Assembly (NCBI GenBank): GCA_003116975.1
Contig: BGKB01000274.1
Coordinates: forward strand, 124,001-188,000
Reading direction: 5' to 3'
DNA from: Aurantiochytrium sp. KH105
Lineage: Eukaryota > Sar > Bigyra > Thraustochytrida > Thraustochytriidae
DNA: 64,000 nucleotides
The translations under genes and the position numbers were made by a program. The notes under the pieces were generated by a model that worked only from the letters and a program-made list of their open reading frames with translations, was not told where the DNA came from and did not search any database. Shown here one piece after another: positions 1 to 9,497 of the stretch; within the stretch, counting starts at the first letter, position 1; each line of letters begins with the position of its first letter.

Positions 1-132
1 GTGATTGTCTTCGGAGCCGTCGGATACCGTATCTACCGCCAAAACAGCGATCGTCAGCAAAAGGCGGCGGCTGAGAAGGCAGCAAAACTGGCCCGCGAGT
101 CCCAACCCGTTGGCGATGTGGAGTTGAAGTAA
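1..132 (+). CDS. 3' end of an unidentified gene, probably a membrane protein
   Basis: An open frame runs from the first base of the window to a TAA at 130-132, giving a 43-residue C-terminus. It begins with a short hydrophobic stretch (VIVFGAVGYRIY) followed by a basic and Gln/Ala/Lys-rich tail. That is the pattern expected where a last transmembrane helix exits into a charged cytosolic tail. Too little is present to name a family. The gene converges with the fucosyltransferase-like gene on the opposite strand, about 230 bp away. Confidence 0.4.
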   Translation: MIVFGAVGYRIYRQNSDRQQKAAAEKAAKLARESQPVGDVELK

Positions 133-364
133 CATCTTCGAGAAACTCTTTACTATAGAGAAAAGCTTTTCCCAAGACTGTGCGTTACACACTCATGTGT
201 GTGATAGATTACAGTTCAAGCCGATGCGCTCTTCCAAGTTGCCGGTGTGCCACTAGAAACAGTTTTCACCTTCACTTTACTTTTTTTCCCCTTCTTCTTT
301 TCTGAATACACTTTGTTGTCCCGAAAAGTGAGAAAAAAAAAACCAATTTACAAAAAGAAAGCTC

Positions 365-2188
365 TCACGCTAAACGACGCGGATCTCGCGGTAAAAAGTT
401 CTCCTCGCCACCACGCTGTTTCAATTTTGTAAAATACTTGCCTCGACGCAGACGTTTGTTTCGCATTGCAGAAATGACGTAGGAAAAGGTTGAGAGCGCG
501 GACCCGGACCAACGCTCAGCATAGAGGCAAATGATCTGATCAATAAAGCCTCGCACATCACCGCGCATTGCCGCAGGTACTTTAGCGAGAAAGGGTTCGA
601 TGATGTCTTGATGAAGATCTTCCGGAAACACAAGACGAGAAAACCCGTAAGTCGTGACGAATGGCCTGAAGAGCGCCCTATCGCGCTCATCCGTTGCAAT
701 GTAAAGCGGGAGACTTTTATTCATGTGGCGCATGGTTGCGCCATGGTACTTGATGTACTTGTGAACGCTACGACGCTCCATAATCTGACTGTCGCCCCGA
801 CGAAAGTGGATGGCGTTGTAACGCGGGGCCATCGGGGCCGCCGCTCGAAGGGCCAAAGCTTGCAGCGTCTTGGAAAATTCCATGCCGTACTGAATGAAAG
901 CATAGTATTGGGCGTCCATGGTCGCGCAGCACTTCCACATGCCAGTCTTGTGCCAATACACGACGTCAGCCTTTTCGTTTGACCATCGTCGGTTGATCGT
1001 TTTTTCCTGCATAAAGGAAATCGCCGCGGGTTTCTCGTACATGCGCCAGGTACGGTTGCGAAAGATGAGATTCTCATACTCGTTCATGTCTCCTTCGTGA
1101 ACACGAATGCCGGCGTAAACGCGAGATGCGAGCAAATCGAGGTCCAAGACTTGGCCCATGTGTAAAATTTGCGACTTTTCGAATTTGTTGAAGCCAAGGT
1201 AAAAGTTGGCGTGTGGCGCGACAGGTGGTAGTACGAGTGTACGATTAAGCGCATTGGCTGCCAGAACAGCCCAGCGCAGGATGAGACGCTGGTTACCCCA
1301 GCCCCCGGAAGGCTGATAGAGAAAGAAGCGCCCGACTTCGTCATGGCGAAGCTTATAACGTTCTGGAACTCTAGACCAGCGAGCCGAGTCCCGATAGAGC
1401 GTGCTATCGAGGTCGATGCCGGCAAGGGCGGCGAGCTCGTGATAGGTTCTGAAAGTTTCAACCGATGCATCGTCGCCATCATTGTCTTCCACTTCGTCTG
1501 ATCCTTCCTCGTCACCGGCTTGCTGCACCCCCGAGGGAGATCGCTGATCAGGACTGCGTTCGTACGCATCAATATCAAGAGCATTGTTCTCTTTCGACCC
1601 GGCATTCGAGCTTTCCGCAAAGCTTCGGAGGCCCGTGGAGACCTCGGGTTCGTTGGGTGCTTTGACGGTTTGACTCTCGCGTGAGGGGCCATCAGCGGTC
1701 ATGATGCGCACAAGTTCGTCTGCTCCAACAACGACGGCTCCATCACGCTCAGCTCGCTTCGCGAGCTCTCGAAATCCAGCTGCGAGGTTTCCTTCGGGGC
1801 ATGGTGGTTGATCAGCGTTTTGCTTTGTCGAAGAAGAGGAGGAGGAAGAAGAAGTTGTTGTTGTTTCTTCTGGAGTGTCTTCAAGTAGTTTCGAGGGCGC
1901 GGTGTTCCATGCCCACGCGGCAGCTTCTCGTTCAAGGCTTGCTATAGCATCCGCGAGAGCGTGTTGCTCGGCATCTTTGCCAATGCCGGAAGACGTGGCA
2001 TCGAGCGACAGCTCTCCTCGCCCGATGGCCGAGATTCTACCAATGTACAAGCCGAAAAAGAACAAGCCAGAAAGCGCTAACCAGGTGAAGAATCGTGACG
2101 CACGTCGCGGTGGATGTGCCACTTGTGTAAAATTTGTGAAAGGGAGCGCAGGGGTCCGTGCCGTCGAGCCTTCTGGCGTCGACGGCAC
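365..2188 (-). CDS. O-fucosyltransferase-like type II membrane protein
   Basis: About 607 residues. A short basic N-terminus is followed by one hydrophobic segment (about residues 34-53), the layout of a Golgi/ER type II glycosyltransferase. A long acidic and Ser/Thr-rich stem (about 60-260) includes a poly-Ser run. The catalytic part (about 270-600) has a glycine-rich start (GGWGNQR, about 293-300) and an IHFRRGDS block (about 458-466), the Arg-containing GDP-fucose-binding motif of the GDP-fucose protein O-fucosyltransferase superfamily. A C-terminal block (GSALSTFSYVI) resembles the family's last conserved segment. The predicted role is fucose transfer from GDP-fucose to protein or glycan in the secretory pathway; the acceptor cannot be told. 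The 5' end is uncertain: the frame opens after two stops near 2230 with no ATG before the membrane segment, so a short upstream exon is likely. The coordinate given starts at a GTG. Confidence 0.8.
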   Translation of the reverse strand: MPSTPEGSTARTPALPFTNFTQVAHPPRRASRFFTWLALSGLFFFGLYIGRISAIGRGELSLDATSSGIGKDAEQHALADAIASLEREAAAWAWNTAPSKLLEDTPEETTTTSSSSSSSSTKQNADQPPCPEGNLAAGFRELAKRAERDGAVVVGADELVRIMTADGPSRESQTVKAPNEPEVSTGLRSFAESSNAGSKENNALDIDAYERSPDQRSPSGVQQAGDEEGSDEVEDNDGDDASVETFRTYHELAALAGIDLDSTLYRDSARWSRVPERYKLRHDEVGRFFLYQPSGGWGNQRLILRWAVLAANALNRTLVLPPVAPHANFYLGFNKFEKSQILHMGQVLDLDLLASRVYAGIRVHEGDMNEYENLIFRNRTWRMYEKPAAISFMQEKTINRRWSNEKADVVYWHKTGMWKCCATMDAQYYAFIQYGMEFSKTLQALALRAAAPMAPRYNAIHFRRGDSQIMERRSVHKYIKYHGATMRHMNKSLPLYIATDERDRALFRPFVTTYGFSRLVFPEDLHQDIIEPFLAKVPAAMRGDVRGFIDQIICLYAERWSGSALSTFSYVISAMRNKRLRRGKYFTKLKQRGGEENFLPRDPRRLA

Positions 2189-2874
2189 GGAGCGCGAGCC
2201 CTTGCGTCTGAACGCCAGTTTCTCTGCTTCCTACTATTCCTCAATGTCTTTCCTTTGGAGAGCTCGCTCGTGATTTCCGCTACAAAGGCAGCACTTTTGT
2301 CCAACCAGCCAGCCACTCGTGTTATCGCTTGCGCGCGTTGGCGCCCGCCTGTTGAGCGAGTCCCTCCGCGTCAGACTTCAAGTTGTTTCTAACGTCTTGC
2401 TTCAGACGATCGTCGCTCCGTGCGCCGCCGCGAAAGCGCGCGCGCGCGAAAAGGGCAAGAGCTGCGTCGTTACTGGCAACGTCGCTTGACGCGGGCTCGG
2501 CGTCTCCGCGCGCGCTCTGCGCGCCCAAGCTCTGGGTTTCTCACTCTGACCGCCTCGACCTAATTTTCGCAATCATGGATGAAAATCACGACAAATTTTG
2601 TCATGTTGCTGTTCTTGCGCAAGCAAGTTGAAGATGTGATTTTTGTACTGTCACTGTCGCTGCCATTGTCACTCGCATGGGTCATGTATCGCGTACGACG
2701 AGAGAGACGGGAAAACAAAGAAGAAAAGATAAGCAAGCAAGATCAAACTGGATGGTATACTTGGTTTGTTTAGAAAGTGGGAAAGGCGAAGGAGCGGGGT
2801 GAAAGGAGAAAGTTAAATGCGTGCGAGAAAATGGGAGCACACAGGCAGTGAGTCCTGTGATTCCGCACTTACAA
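2189..2874. other. Two intergenic pieces around the fucosyltransferase start and the PSMA3 end
   Basis: This is GC-rich DNA (about 2300-2540) followed by an AT-richer segment before the PSMA3 stop. It should hold the 5' leader, and probably a missed first exon, of the fucosyltransferase-like gene, plus the PSMA3 3' UTR. No convincing gene is visible. Confidence 0.4.
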
Positions 2875-3932
2875 TTAGTCCTCATCGTCATCATCGTCGT
2901 CGTCCATCTTATCGAACTCAGCCTTGCCCCACTCAAAGGCCTCGTCACGGAGGTTCTTGGGGACAAGCTGGAACTTCCAGTCGGTATCAGCGGTGATCCA
3001 GCCGGCTTCCAAGACAAAAGGCTTGTCCTTTTCCTCCTCGCGGATGGTGTGGATGATGAGAGAGATGCGCTTGAGTGCCTCGGCGCACGTGAGCGCCTTG
3101 AGGTTGAGCTTTTCGATCTCTGTCTTGGCGGCCTGCTTGGATTTGCCCGCGGCGGCACCATGGAAACGAAACTGCGTGCCAGAGGGGTCGATCATGTGGA
3201 GAAAGGGCTCTTGAGTAACCTCGTCGAAGGAGGTCACCATGATGGTGAGGCCAAAGGGCCGGTACCCGCCGTACGTAGTGTAAGCGTGGAAATAGTGTCC
3301 GAGACGCTCTGCGAGGGTGTGCGGTGGCATGTCCACACCGTAGTAATCGTGGTAGTTTTCTACTTCCTGGCGCGCAGCGTTGACTACGGGCCGTCCGTCC
3401 GCGGCGTAACCGGTAAAGGCAATGCCGGCGTGCATGCCCACGGGGTGAACCCTTCGGCCGCTGGATTCCATGAGCAGTCGCGAAGGCATGAGCTTCTCGG
3501 CGCCAATAATGACACCATCCTTGCACTTGAGCCCGATCAAGGCACTGTGGATTGAATGAAGAGCGTTGATGGTCAGTGTCTGAGGTCACATGGGGTAAGG
3601 ATAGGTTGTATGATGATGCGTGACGTGGGGAGTGAAGAGGAAAGAAAGTTGCCCAGCAGGCCCCTATTTGCGGACGGAGCCCCCGAGCGAGATTCAAGCA
3701 CCGGGTCCCATCGAAACGACTTACCCGCTATTCTCTACCGCCTTGGCGGCGTACTCGATCTGGAACACACGGCCATCTGGCGAGTAAATGTTGCAGCCAA
3801 GATCGTACTGTCGTTCGCAAAGGTTCACATCCGTCCCGTCAAAATTTAAAAGCGTTAGCACTCATGACACCGGCGACGCCCCGTCCTCGCCCTCTCGCCT
3901 CATCAACGTACGCCCGCTCCCGTTGAGCTCAT
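2875..3932 (-). CDS. PSMA3: 20S proteasome subunit alpha type-3 (three exons)
   Basis: Core 20S proteasome alpha-ring subunit, acting in ubiquitin-dependent proteolysis in cytosol and nucleus. Exons on the minus strand are 3932-3912, 3807-3725 and 3544-2875. Joined, they give 257 residues, close to the 255 of human PSMA3. Exon 1 encodes MSSTGAG. Exon 2 opens with [16 protein letters not shown], the alpha-subunit N-terminal signature (YDxxxxxFSPDGRxxQ) that gates the channel. Exon 3 carries the conserved [14 protein letters not shown] and MIDPSG blocks and an acidic Asp-rich tail (DDDDDDDED), typical of alpha-3, whose tail is a known CK2 target. Junctions keep frame: exon 2 ends in GG, completed by T of exon 3. 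The start ATG is followed by MSS, as in orthologues. An annotation using only the uninterrupted frame would miss the first 36 residues. Confidence 0.96.
3545..3724 (-). other. Intron 2 of PSMA3
   Basis: 180-nt intron read on the minus strand. The donor is GTAAGT at 3724-3719 and the acceptor CAG ends at 3545. A CTGAC branch-like sequence lies at 3576-3572, about 30 nt before the acceptor. Phase and protein homology fix both borders. Confidence 0.93.
3808..3911 (-). other. Intron 1 of PSMA3
   Basis: 104-nt intron on the minus strand. The donor is GTACGT at 3911-3906 and the acceptor CAG ends at 3808. CTAAC at 3858-3854 is a candidate branch point about 46 nt before the acceptor. The splice joins MSSTGAG to YDLG, as in other alpha-3 subunits. 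Confidence 0.92.
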
Positions 3933-5595
3933 GGTCTCTGAAGGGGCCGAAGCCGCGCTTCGGACTCGCTGATCTTAGGCGGTTGGCGCCTCCGTCTGCT
4001 CCTCTCGCAACGCTTTGCGCGGGGGTATGAACGCGCGGCGCGAGGTCCTTCGCGGGCGCAACAAGGCTTCGCCGGGCGGCTTTCCTCCACGACGATGCCG
4101 GGCTGCGCGTGTGATCCTCCGCGCGCAGGGCCTCGGGCAAGCGGAACTGTCGCGCTCGCAGCGCGCGAGCGTCTTCGATGGGATTCGCTGTGAAGTGGTC
4201 TATATCCGCCTCGTTTGGGCCTCTTTGTTATTCCATTTCTTCCTCCATCTTTCATCATCCCATAATCCAGGATAGCTCCGGCTAAAATTGCGACCAAAGT
4301 GGGTGCAAAAATAGGCCTATTGCCGTGGTCTGTCGTGGCGGGTTCCAGGTCCCGTCGATTCCCCAGCCAGGTCGCGCGAACGGTACAGGTTCGCAGGCCC
4401 GGCCGGCAGACGGTTCACCGCGCCATCCAAACCAGTCCACTCCTCTCCACTCCACTCCACTGGCAGCATTCATCTGCGTGCGTGCAGCCGGTGCGGCCAG
4501 CAGCAGCAGGCTTTTAGCCCTCGGCCGCGTAAAAGAGCGGCCTTGGCCAACCATGGCAACTTGGGCGCCACACAGTGTCAACTCCCTGCCCCAGCCAGCC
4601 GGCCGGTCGACTCCTGCTATCAGGCCTCGTATTCTTGGAGTTCTTCCTTCAAGTTCGTGTTTTCGAGTTCGTCCATCTTCTGCCTCGCGGGCGGCCGAGG
4701 TCGTATGGCCCCGACGAGGCGTCTCGTCTCGGTCCCGCCGCGCGCGGCCCCGCCAGCCTCGCCACCTTGCAGTGGACTTGCGAGGCCTGTCAACTTCAAT
4801 ATCATATCTCGCCTCGCACGTGTCCACTTCGCCTTTGTGGTTTAGCAACCTCCAGAGTCCCTCGTCCAGGCCGAGTCCGGGGCCGCGGCCGAGCGCAGCC
4901 CGCGTCTCCTGCCGCGCGCCTGCCTCGGTCGCCTCGCGCTCCTGCGGCTTCGGCCTCGCCCTCGGCGTCCGAGGTCGCCGCCGCAGCCGCAGCAAATGCA
5001 GCTCGCTCTCGCTCTCCATCTCTAATCTAAAAGGGCGCCACGCTCGCTCCCGATCTCCTCACTGTGGCCTCCAGGTCTCTCCCGTTTGCTCCACTTGCGC
5101 CGCTCTTCGCGCCTGTGTCCCCGCGGGTTTCCGCTGTGTACGCCCCGCTTTCTTCGGTTCTGCGCCGGCCAGGCGATCGACCGCGGAGAAGGGCACGGGC
5201 CCGTCACGCACGCAGCCCAAGCAGACGGACTCGGCCGCGCAGACCGCCAACCCCGCCGCGCGCACGCGCTCGCTTGCGCAGGAGCGAGGAGGCGCGGGCA
5301 CAGGCGTCGCGCGCGTCGCGCTGCAGCGCGGAGCGCCGCGCCAGGGCGTCGCAGGGCGGCGCGGGGCAGCGCGAGGCAGCGCGAGACGGCAGCGATCGCA
5401 GGCATCGAGCGCGCGGCGGCTCCATCGTGCGACGGAGCTCCAAGACCGTGACTGACGGCGGCCTCGCGGCGGCGCGAGCAGACCCCGGGCGCGCGGGAAA
5501 GGGAGCGGAGCGTCGGGGCTTGAGCCGGCGTAGGCGGCGCTCGGGAAGGGCTTCCTCGCCCCACCGCGCAAAGGCGTAGGGGATCCTGCGAGCCG
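3933..5595. other. Divergent, very GC-rich promoter region (PSMA3 / LicD-like gene)
   Basis: About 1.66 kb between the divergent PSMA3 and LicD-like genes. From about 4300 onward the DNA is extremely GC-rich with CpG-dense, Arg/Ala/Pro/Ser-coding open frames on both strands. None has recognisable domains, and their composition is what GC-rich DNA yields by chance. A short tandem CTCCA run (about 4440-4461) is visible. Presumably promoters and 5' leaders for both genes. Confidence 0.5.
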
Positions 5596-8532
5596 ATGCC
5601 GAGCATGCCGCCGACCAGCCCCAGGGGCCAGGGCGTCCAGACCTCGGCGTGGCACAAGGCCAAATTAGGCGCCGCGCTCCTCGTGGTCCTTGGCGTGTAC
5701 CACCTGATGATGAAGTCGATGCTTGGGTCCTTTGGTCTCCCGGCAGAGGGCCAGGATGGCGTGCGCTACGTGCTCGTCTCCCTGGGAGACGCCGTCGCCA
5801 CAGACCTGCCGAAACATGCCGCCTCAGCAGCCCACTCTGCGATAAGCCAAAAAGGTCACAGCAGCGACAATCGACGCCAAGACGCCTACGACGCCGTCGA
5901 CCAGGAGCGCAAGGCCGAGACGCCTGCGCCAGTCAAGGAAAACGACGAATACGAGGCCCTAGAACTGGATCTCAGCTTTGACGAGGAAGCCGAAGCAAGC
6001 GAGACAAAGTCACCCGTGGTTGCCCCAAAGAAGGCTGATGTCCAAGACATGGATCAGGACCAAGGTGAAGGTGAGACGGCAAACGACGGGGTTGTCTCTG
6101 CAGACAGCAATGAAAATGTCGAGGAGAAGGAAGAAAGCAGCGACAACGTCGACGACAACAACATTGACGACGACGACAGCAGCGCGGATGACGTAGAGCA
6201 AGAAAAGGAAGAGGACCAAGCCGAGGAAACAGAGAGTGAAGACGTCTTCTCGCTTACGGGCCACGTGCTGCCAAACGATATCCTCGACGAGAGATCCGAG
6301 CTACTTGACGAGAGCGACAATGACAACGATGCTTGGTCCGGGTTCGCCGTCAACGACGAGGCCCTCGCCGAAGCTCCTGCCAAGAACGAAAACGGCGTGG
6401 AGCTGGGCAGTGCGCGCGACGTCATTCCCGTGGACCTCACCTTGCTAAAACCAGCAGACATACTCTGCAAGGATGTGAGCTCCAAGGCGCGGTGCGGCGA
6501 GATTCCACATTGCTACTGGGGCACCGATACGCGCAGCTGTCGCACCGAACTCTGGGCCATGGAGTGCTCCATGACCAAGGTCAAGTCGACGTGCGCAAAG
6601 CTCCCCAAGTGCACGTGGGCATCGCACTCGAGGTCGCGCGGACGGTACTGTGTCGAAAACATGAAAAAGGAGGAGGAAGAGGAAGTCGCAGACGCCATTG
6701 TTGACTTGATCGACCCCAACACCACCCCTTGCTACAAAGTGCCCACGCAGGATGGCTGTGATCAGATTGACCGCTGTTTCTGGAACACCGAGGTGAAGGC
6801 TTGCCGCACCGAACCTTGGGCGATGACGTGCAACATGACCAAGGTTCGTTCGACTTGCGGCAAAATTCCCAACTGTAGATGGGCATCTTCCCGCAAGACC
6901 AAGGGTCGCTACTGTGTGTCAATTTCTGGTGATGGCAGCTCGGCTGTGGATGCGCTCGACAGTAGCTCTGATGGCGACGCCGCTTCTGCCGTTGCGTCCA
7001 GCTACGCTGACGCCTCGGATGACGCTGAAGAGTCCGTTGCCCCTCACTTGACGCGCGTGCGCATTGGCAACACAACGCATTTGCTCACGCAATGCAAAAC
7101 GTACGCGGAAGAGGGAGCCTGTGCAGGCAACACTCACTGCTACTGGAAAGAAGGCCAATGCTTGACCGAGATGGAGTTCTTGCCGTGTTCCTCGACAAAG
7201 GTGCGCCCGACGTGCGACGCGCTCAAGCATTGCATTTGGACAGCCAAAACGCTGACCAAGGGCAAGTATTGCGTCGACCGCTACTATCTCGACAATCCAG
7301 AGGAGCTGGGCACGAAATGCTCAATCTTGCGTTCCAAGACCAAGTGCGAGACGCAACTCGCCTGCGAATGGCGCTCGGCCAAAACTACGGGACGCTACTG
7401 CGATCGCGTTGTGAATCTCAAGGAAACCGCGCGAGAGCTCCACGAAATTTTCCCGCGTTACGAGGATGGTCTCGTGCTCTCGCCGCCCGCCGTGGTCCCT
7501 ATCACGCTCACAGACGCGCCGTCGCGCCCCAACCGCTACGAGTGCCCGAAGAATCTCGAGTGCCAAGACCCAGGAGTGCTTGCGCCACAACTGAGCGTTG
7601 CGCCAAGCTTCCTCACTTCCACCACTGGCTTCAAGGTATCTCGATGCTGCGATGCGCATGACGAAATCCTCAAGATGATGCGCGCGGTGACGACGCACTT
7701 TATGGCGCTCTCCTTTTCGGATTGGTGGCTCGACGAGGGTCTCGCACTGGGCATGTACCGTTTCAACGGCGTCATGCCTCCATGGCTGACCTCGCCGTCG
7801 GTGAGCGTGGCGCATAAGAGTGCGCGCTCGATCCGTTCACTGCTTGACAAGTTCAACAAGGGTTTCTTCTATCGACCGTATTTTATTCGAGGGTGCGAGA
7901 TTCGCACTTCCAAGTCAAAGCGCAAATCGTCCTCGAGCGTGGCGAGTGGCGATGATGCAGGCAGGGCTGTCGAAGGTGTCCCCGAAGCTGACCTTGCTGC
8001 TTTGGCCTCTCAGAATGAGGGGCTGGCGGCACCGGGTGCAAGTTCACTTTTGGCTTCCGCATCTTCCTCGACTTCGCTTCCGGCCAGCCGCTACTCGTGC
8101 AAATCACTGTCCAAGATCTCGTCAAAGCACACTATCGTGTACTACGAGGTCGTCAATATGAACGAGCCCGAAGCGGCCAAGCTGCGCATCTACCCTCGCG
8201 TCACTTCGCGTGCAGCACGCAAATGCGTTTCTGGCCCAAAGAACAAGCCCGTGCCACTCGACTTTGTCTTGCCCACAAAGCCTTGTCCGCACTCGCTCTA
8301 TGGCAACGACAAAGTTCTTTGTCCGCATTTGCCAGAGGCTTACCTGGATCTTTTGTACACGCCGCAATGGCGCACAGATCCCCTTCCTGAGGCGTCGGCA
8401 TTGCGCATGCCTAATGTGGCCATGGACGACGACGTCGATATTGACTTTAGTCGCACCACGTCCGAGTCAACGCTGTCCAGCAAATTCGTCTGGCTCAGTC
8501 TGCGGCACTGTGCGGCATCGGAACTCCAGTAA
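5596..8532 (+). CDS. Cys-rich-repeat membrane protein with LicD/fukutin-like C-terminal domain
   Basis: 978 residues from an ATG at 5596. A hydrophobic signal anchor (about residues 20-42) is followed by a long acidic linker (about 95-265) rich in Asp/Glu/Ser. Three to four copies of a Cys-rich repeat follow at about 288-355, 378-441, 497-560 and 573-605. The unit reads roughly C-x8-C-x5-C-W/Y-W, then C, C, STC, C-x-W and RYC. The C-terminal part (about 680-935) contains FSDWWLDEGLALGMYRFNG, which matches the LicD/fukutin/FKRP pattern (WLDxGTLLGxYR), a fold that transfers phospho-sugars or phosphocholine. In that family an Asp-rich PWDxDxD motif normally follows directly; here the corresponding place reads MPPWLTSPSV, without acids. 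An acidic MDDDVDIDF string occurs near the C-terminus instead. It may therefore be catalytically altered. Predicted luminal secretory-pathway protein. Confidence 0.72.
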   Translation: MPSMPPTSPRGQGVQTSAWHKAKLGAALLVVLGVYHLMMKSMLGSFGLPAEGQDGVRYVLVSLGDAVATDLPKHAASAAHSAISQKGHSSDNRRQDAYDAVDQERKAETPAPVKENDEYEALELDLSFDEEAEASETKSPVVAPKKADVQDMDQDQGEGETANDGVVSADSNENVEEKEESSDNVDDNNIDDDDSSADDVEQEKEEDQAEETESEDVFSLTGHVLPNDILDERSELLDESDNDNDAWSGFAVNDEALAEAPAKNENGVELGSARDVIPVDLTLLKPADILCKDVSSKARCGEIPHCYWGTDTRSCRTELWAMECSMTKVKSTCAKLPKCTWASHSRSRGRYCVENMKKEEEEEVADAIVDLIDPNTTPCYKVPTQDGCDQIDRCFWNTEVKACRTEPWAMTCNMTKVRSTCGKIPNCRWASSRKTKGRYCVSISGDGSSAVDALDSSSDGDAASAVASSYADASDDAEESVAPHLTRVRIGNTTHLLTQCKTYAEEGACAGNTHCYWKEGQCLTEMEFLPCSSTKVRPTCDALKHCIWTAKTLTKGKYCVDRYYLDNPEELGTKCSILRSKTKCETQLACEWRSAKTTGRYCDRVVNLKETARELHEIFPRYEDGLVLSPPAVVPITLTDAPSRPNRYECPKNLECQDPGVLAPQLSVAPSFLTSTTGFKVSRCCDAHDEILKMMRAVTTHFMALSFSDWWLDEGLALGMYRFNGVMPPWLTSPSVSVAHKSARSIRSLLDKFNKGFFYRPYFIRGCEIRTSKSKRKSSSSVASGDDAGRAVEGVPEADLAALASQNEGLAAPGASSLLASASSSTSLPASRYSCKSLSKISSKHTIVYYEVVNMNEPEAAKLRIYPRVTSRAARKCVSGPKNKPVPLDFVLPTKPCPHSLYGNDKVLCPHLPEAYLDLLYTPQWRTDPLPEASALRMPNVAMDDDVDIDFSRTTSESTLSSKFVWLSLRHCAASELQ

Positions 8533-8693
8533 ATGAATGACTTTTTTTGCTTGTTTGTGTTTTTATTTCTGTCTAGCCTAGAATGGAAGTTTGAATCAAA
8601 ATTCTTGATTGGGGCGTGCCTGCGTTGCGTTTGCCTTGTTCAGTTTGAGGTATAGTATCTTATCTGGTGTGTTTCCGTTTGTCAATTGCAGCG

Positions 8694-8695
<2 letters not shown>

Positions 8696-8731
<36 letters not shown>
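8696..8731. repeat. (GA)n microsatellite
   Basis: An uninterrupted AG/GA dinucleotide run between the convergent 3' ends of the LicD-like and PHAX-domain genes, likely in a 3' UTR. Confidence 0.9.
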
Positions 8732-8734
<3 letters not shown>

Positions 8735-8752
8735 CAGGAAGTTTTCATTCAT

Positions 8753-9334
8753 TCATCTGCGGTACTGCCTGTTGTTTCGCCGTCCGCGTTCTTGCTGTTT
8801 CCTACGTTTGCTGTCAAGCGTACGCATACGTGCGAAGCGCTTCGGGCCGATCGCCTCTCGAGCAAAGAAAAAATAGGTTCCCCCAGGACTCCGCTTCCTC
8901 TTACCGTCTGCAGTCGGCACGCCGCCAGCGGCGACCACGCGCTCGGTCTTATCAAGAAGCTGCTGCGCAATTTTAGCGCCAACTTCCCGCACAATGTCTG
9001 CAACAAAGAGATCGTTGACCTCGTGCAGCGCTTGGCAAAGCTTGGCGGTGAGCACATTAATCTCTTCACAACTCATTGTTTGGCTAGCGCGAGCATCGGC
9101 GACTTCGCCCTGGTGGGCGGGCTCGTCGTTGGTCGCGACGAGTGCCTGCGGAGGTTTCGAGCCCGCTTGAGTCTGCGTCTTCTTTGCATCGTCGCCCCGC
9201 GTGCCACCGCCAGGACCACCTTCGCCATCGCTCGCGTTGTTTTCTTCGTTTCTTTCGAGCTCACGGAGCTCGGCCTCGAGTCTTCGGAGCTCGGCCTCCA
9301 GCTCAGCCTCCGAGACCTCGACCGACGTCGCCAT
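8753..9334 (-). CDS. PHAX RNA-binding-domain protein
   Basis: 193 residues from an ATG at 9334. Residues 1-30 form a charged Glu/Leu/Arg-rich helix, probably coiled coil, followed by a Gly/Asp/Gln-rich linker. The core (about 105-160) reads VREVGAKIAQQLL, then GGVPTADGKRKRSPGGTYFF. This matches the PHAX RNA-binding domain pattern (IGxxxAxxLLxxT, GG, R-R-T/S-PGGxFF). PHAX is the adaptor linking capped snRNA to CRM1 for nuclear export. The protein is much shorter than metazoan PHAX (nearly 400 residues), and no clear leucine-rich export signal was recognised. It ends in an Arg/Lys/Gln-rich tail. Predicted nuclear RNA-binding protein, possibly an snRNA export adaptor or another PHAX-domain protein. 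It shares a short divergent promoter with the glycosyltransferase gene at 9498. Confidence 0.75.
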   Translation of the reverse strand: MATSVEVSEAELEAELRRLEAELRELERNEENNASDGEGGPGGGTRGDDAKKTQTQAGSKPPQALVATNDEPAHQGEVADARASQTMSCEEINVLTAKLCQALHEVNDLFVADIVREVGAKIAQQLLDKTERVVAAGGVPTADGKRKRSPGGTYFFFAREAIGPKRFARMRTLDSKRRKQQERGRRNNRQYRR

Positions 9335-9497
9335 CGTGCTGCTCAGGAGCAGCAGCAGATTGTCTTTCTGCTCGGGCTTTGGAGGGAGTCATGTCGGTCT
9401 AACCACCGTGCAAGAGAGTCCCAGTCCCCGCGCACACCCCCTGGCGGCTTGCGAGGACCCCTCTAGCCAACCAAGAGTTGATTGACTGTGAACACGA

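Noticed and set aside
4282-5663. Several frames of 150-376 codons on both strands upstream of the LicD-like gene
   Set aside because: Extreme GC content, Arg/Ala/Pro/Ser composition, mutual overlap and no motifs; explained by base composition.
8609-9466. A 285-codon plus-strand frame opposite the PHAX gene
   Set aside because: No ATG-based support, runs through the GA microsatellite, and the opposite strand has a recognisable PHAX domain.
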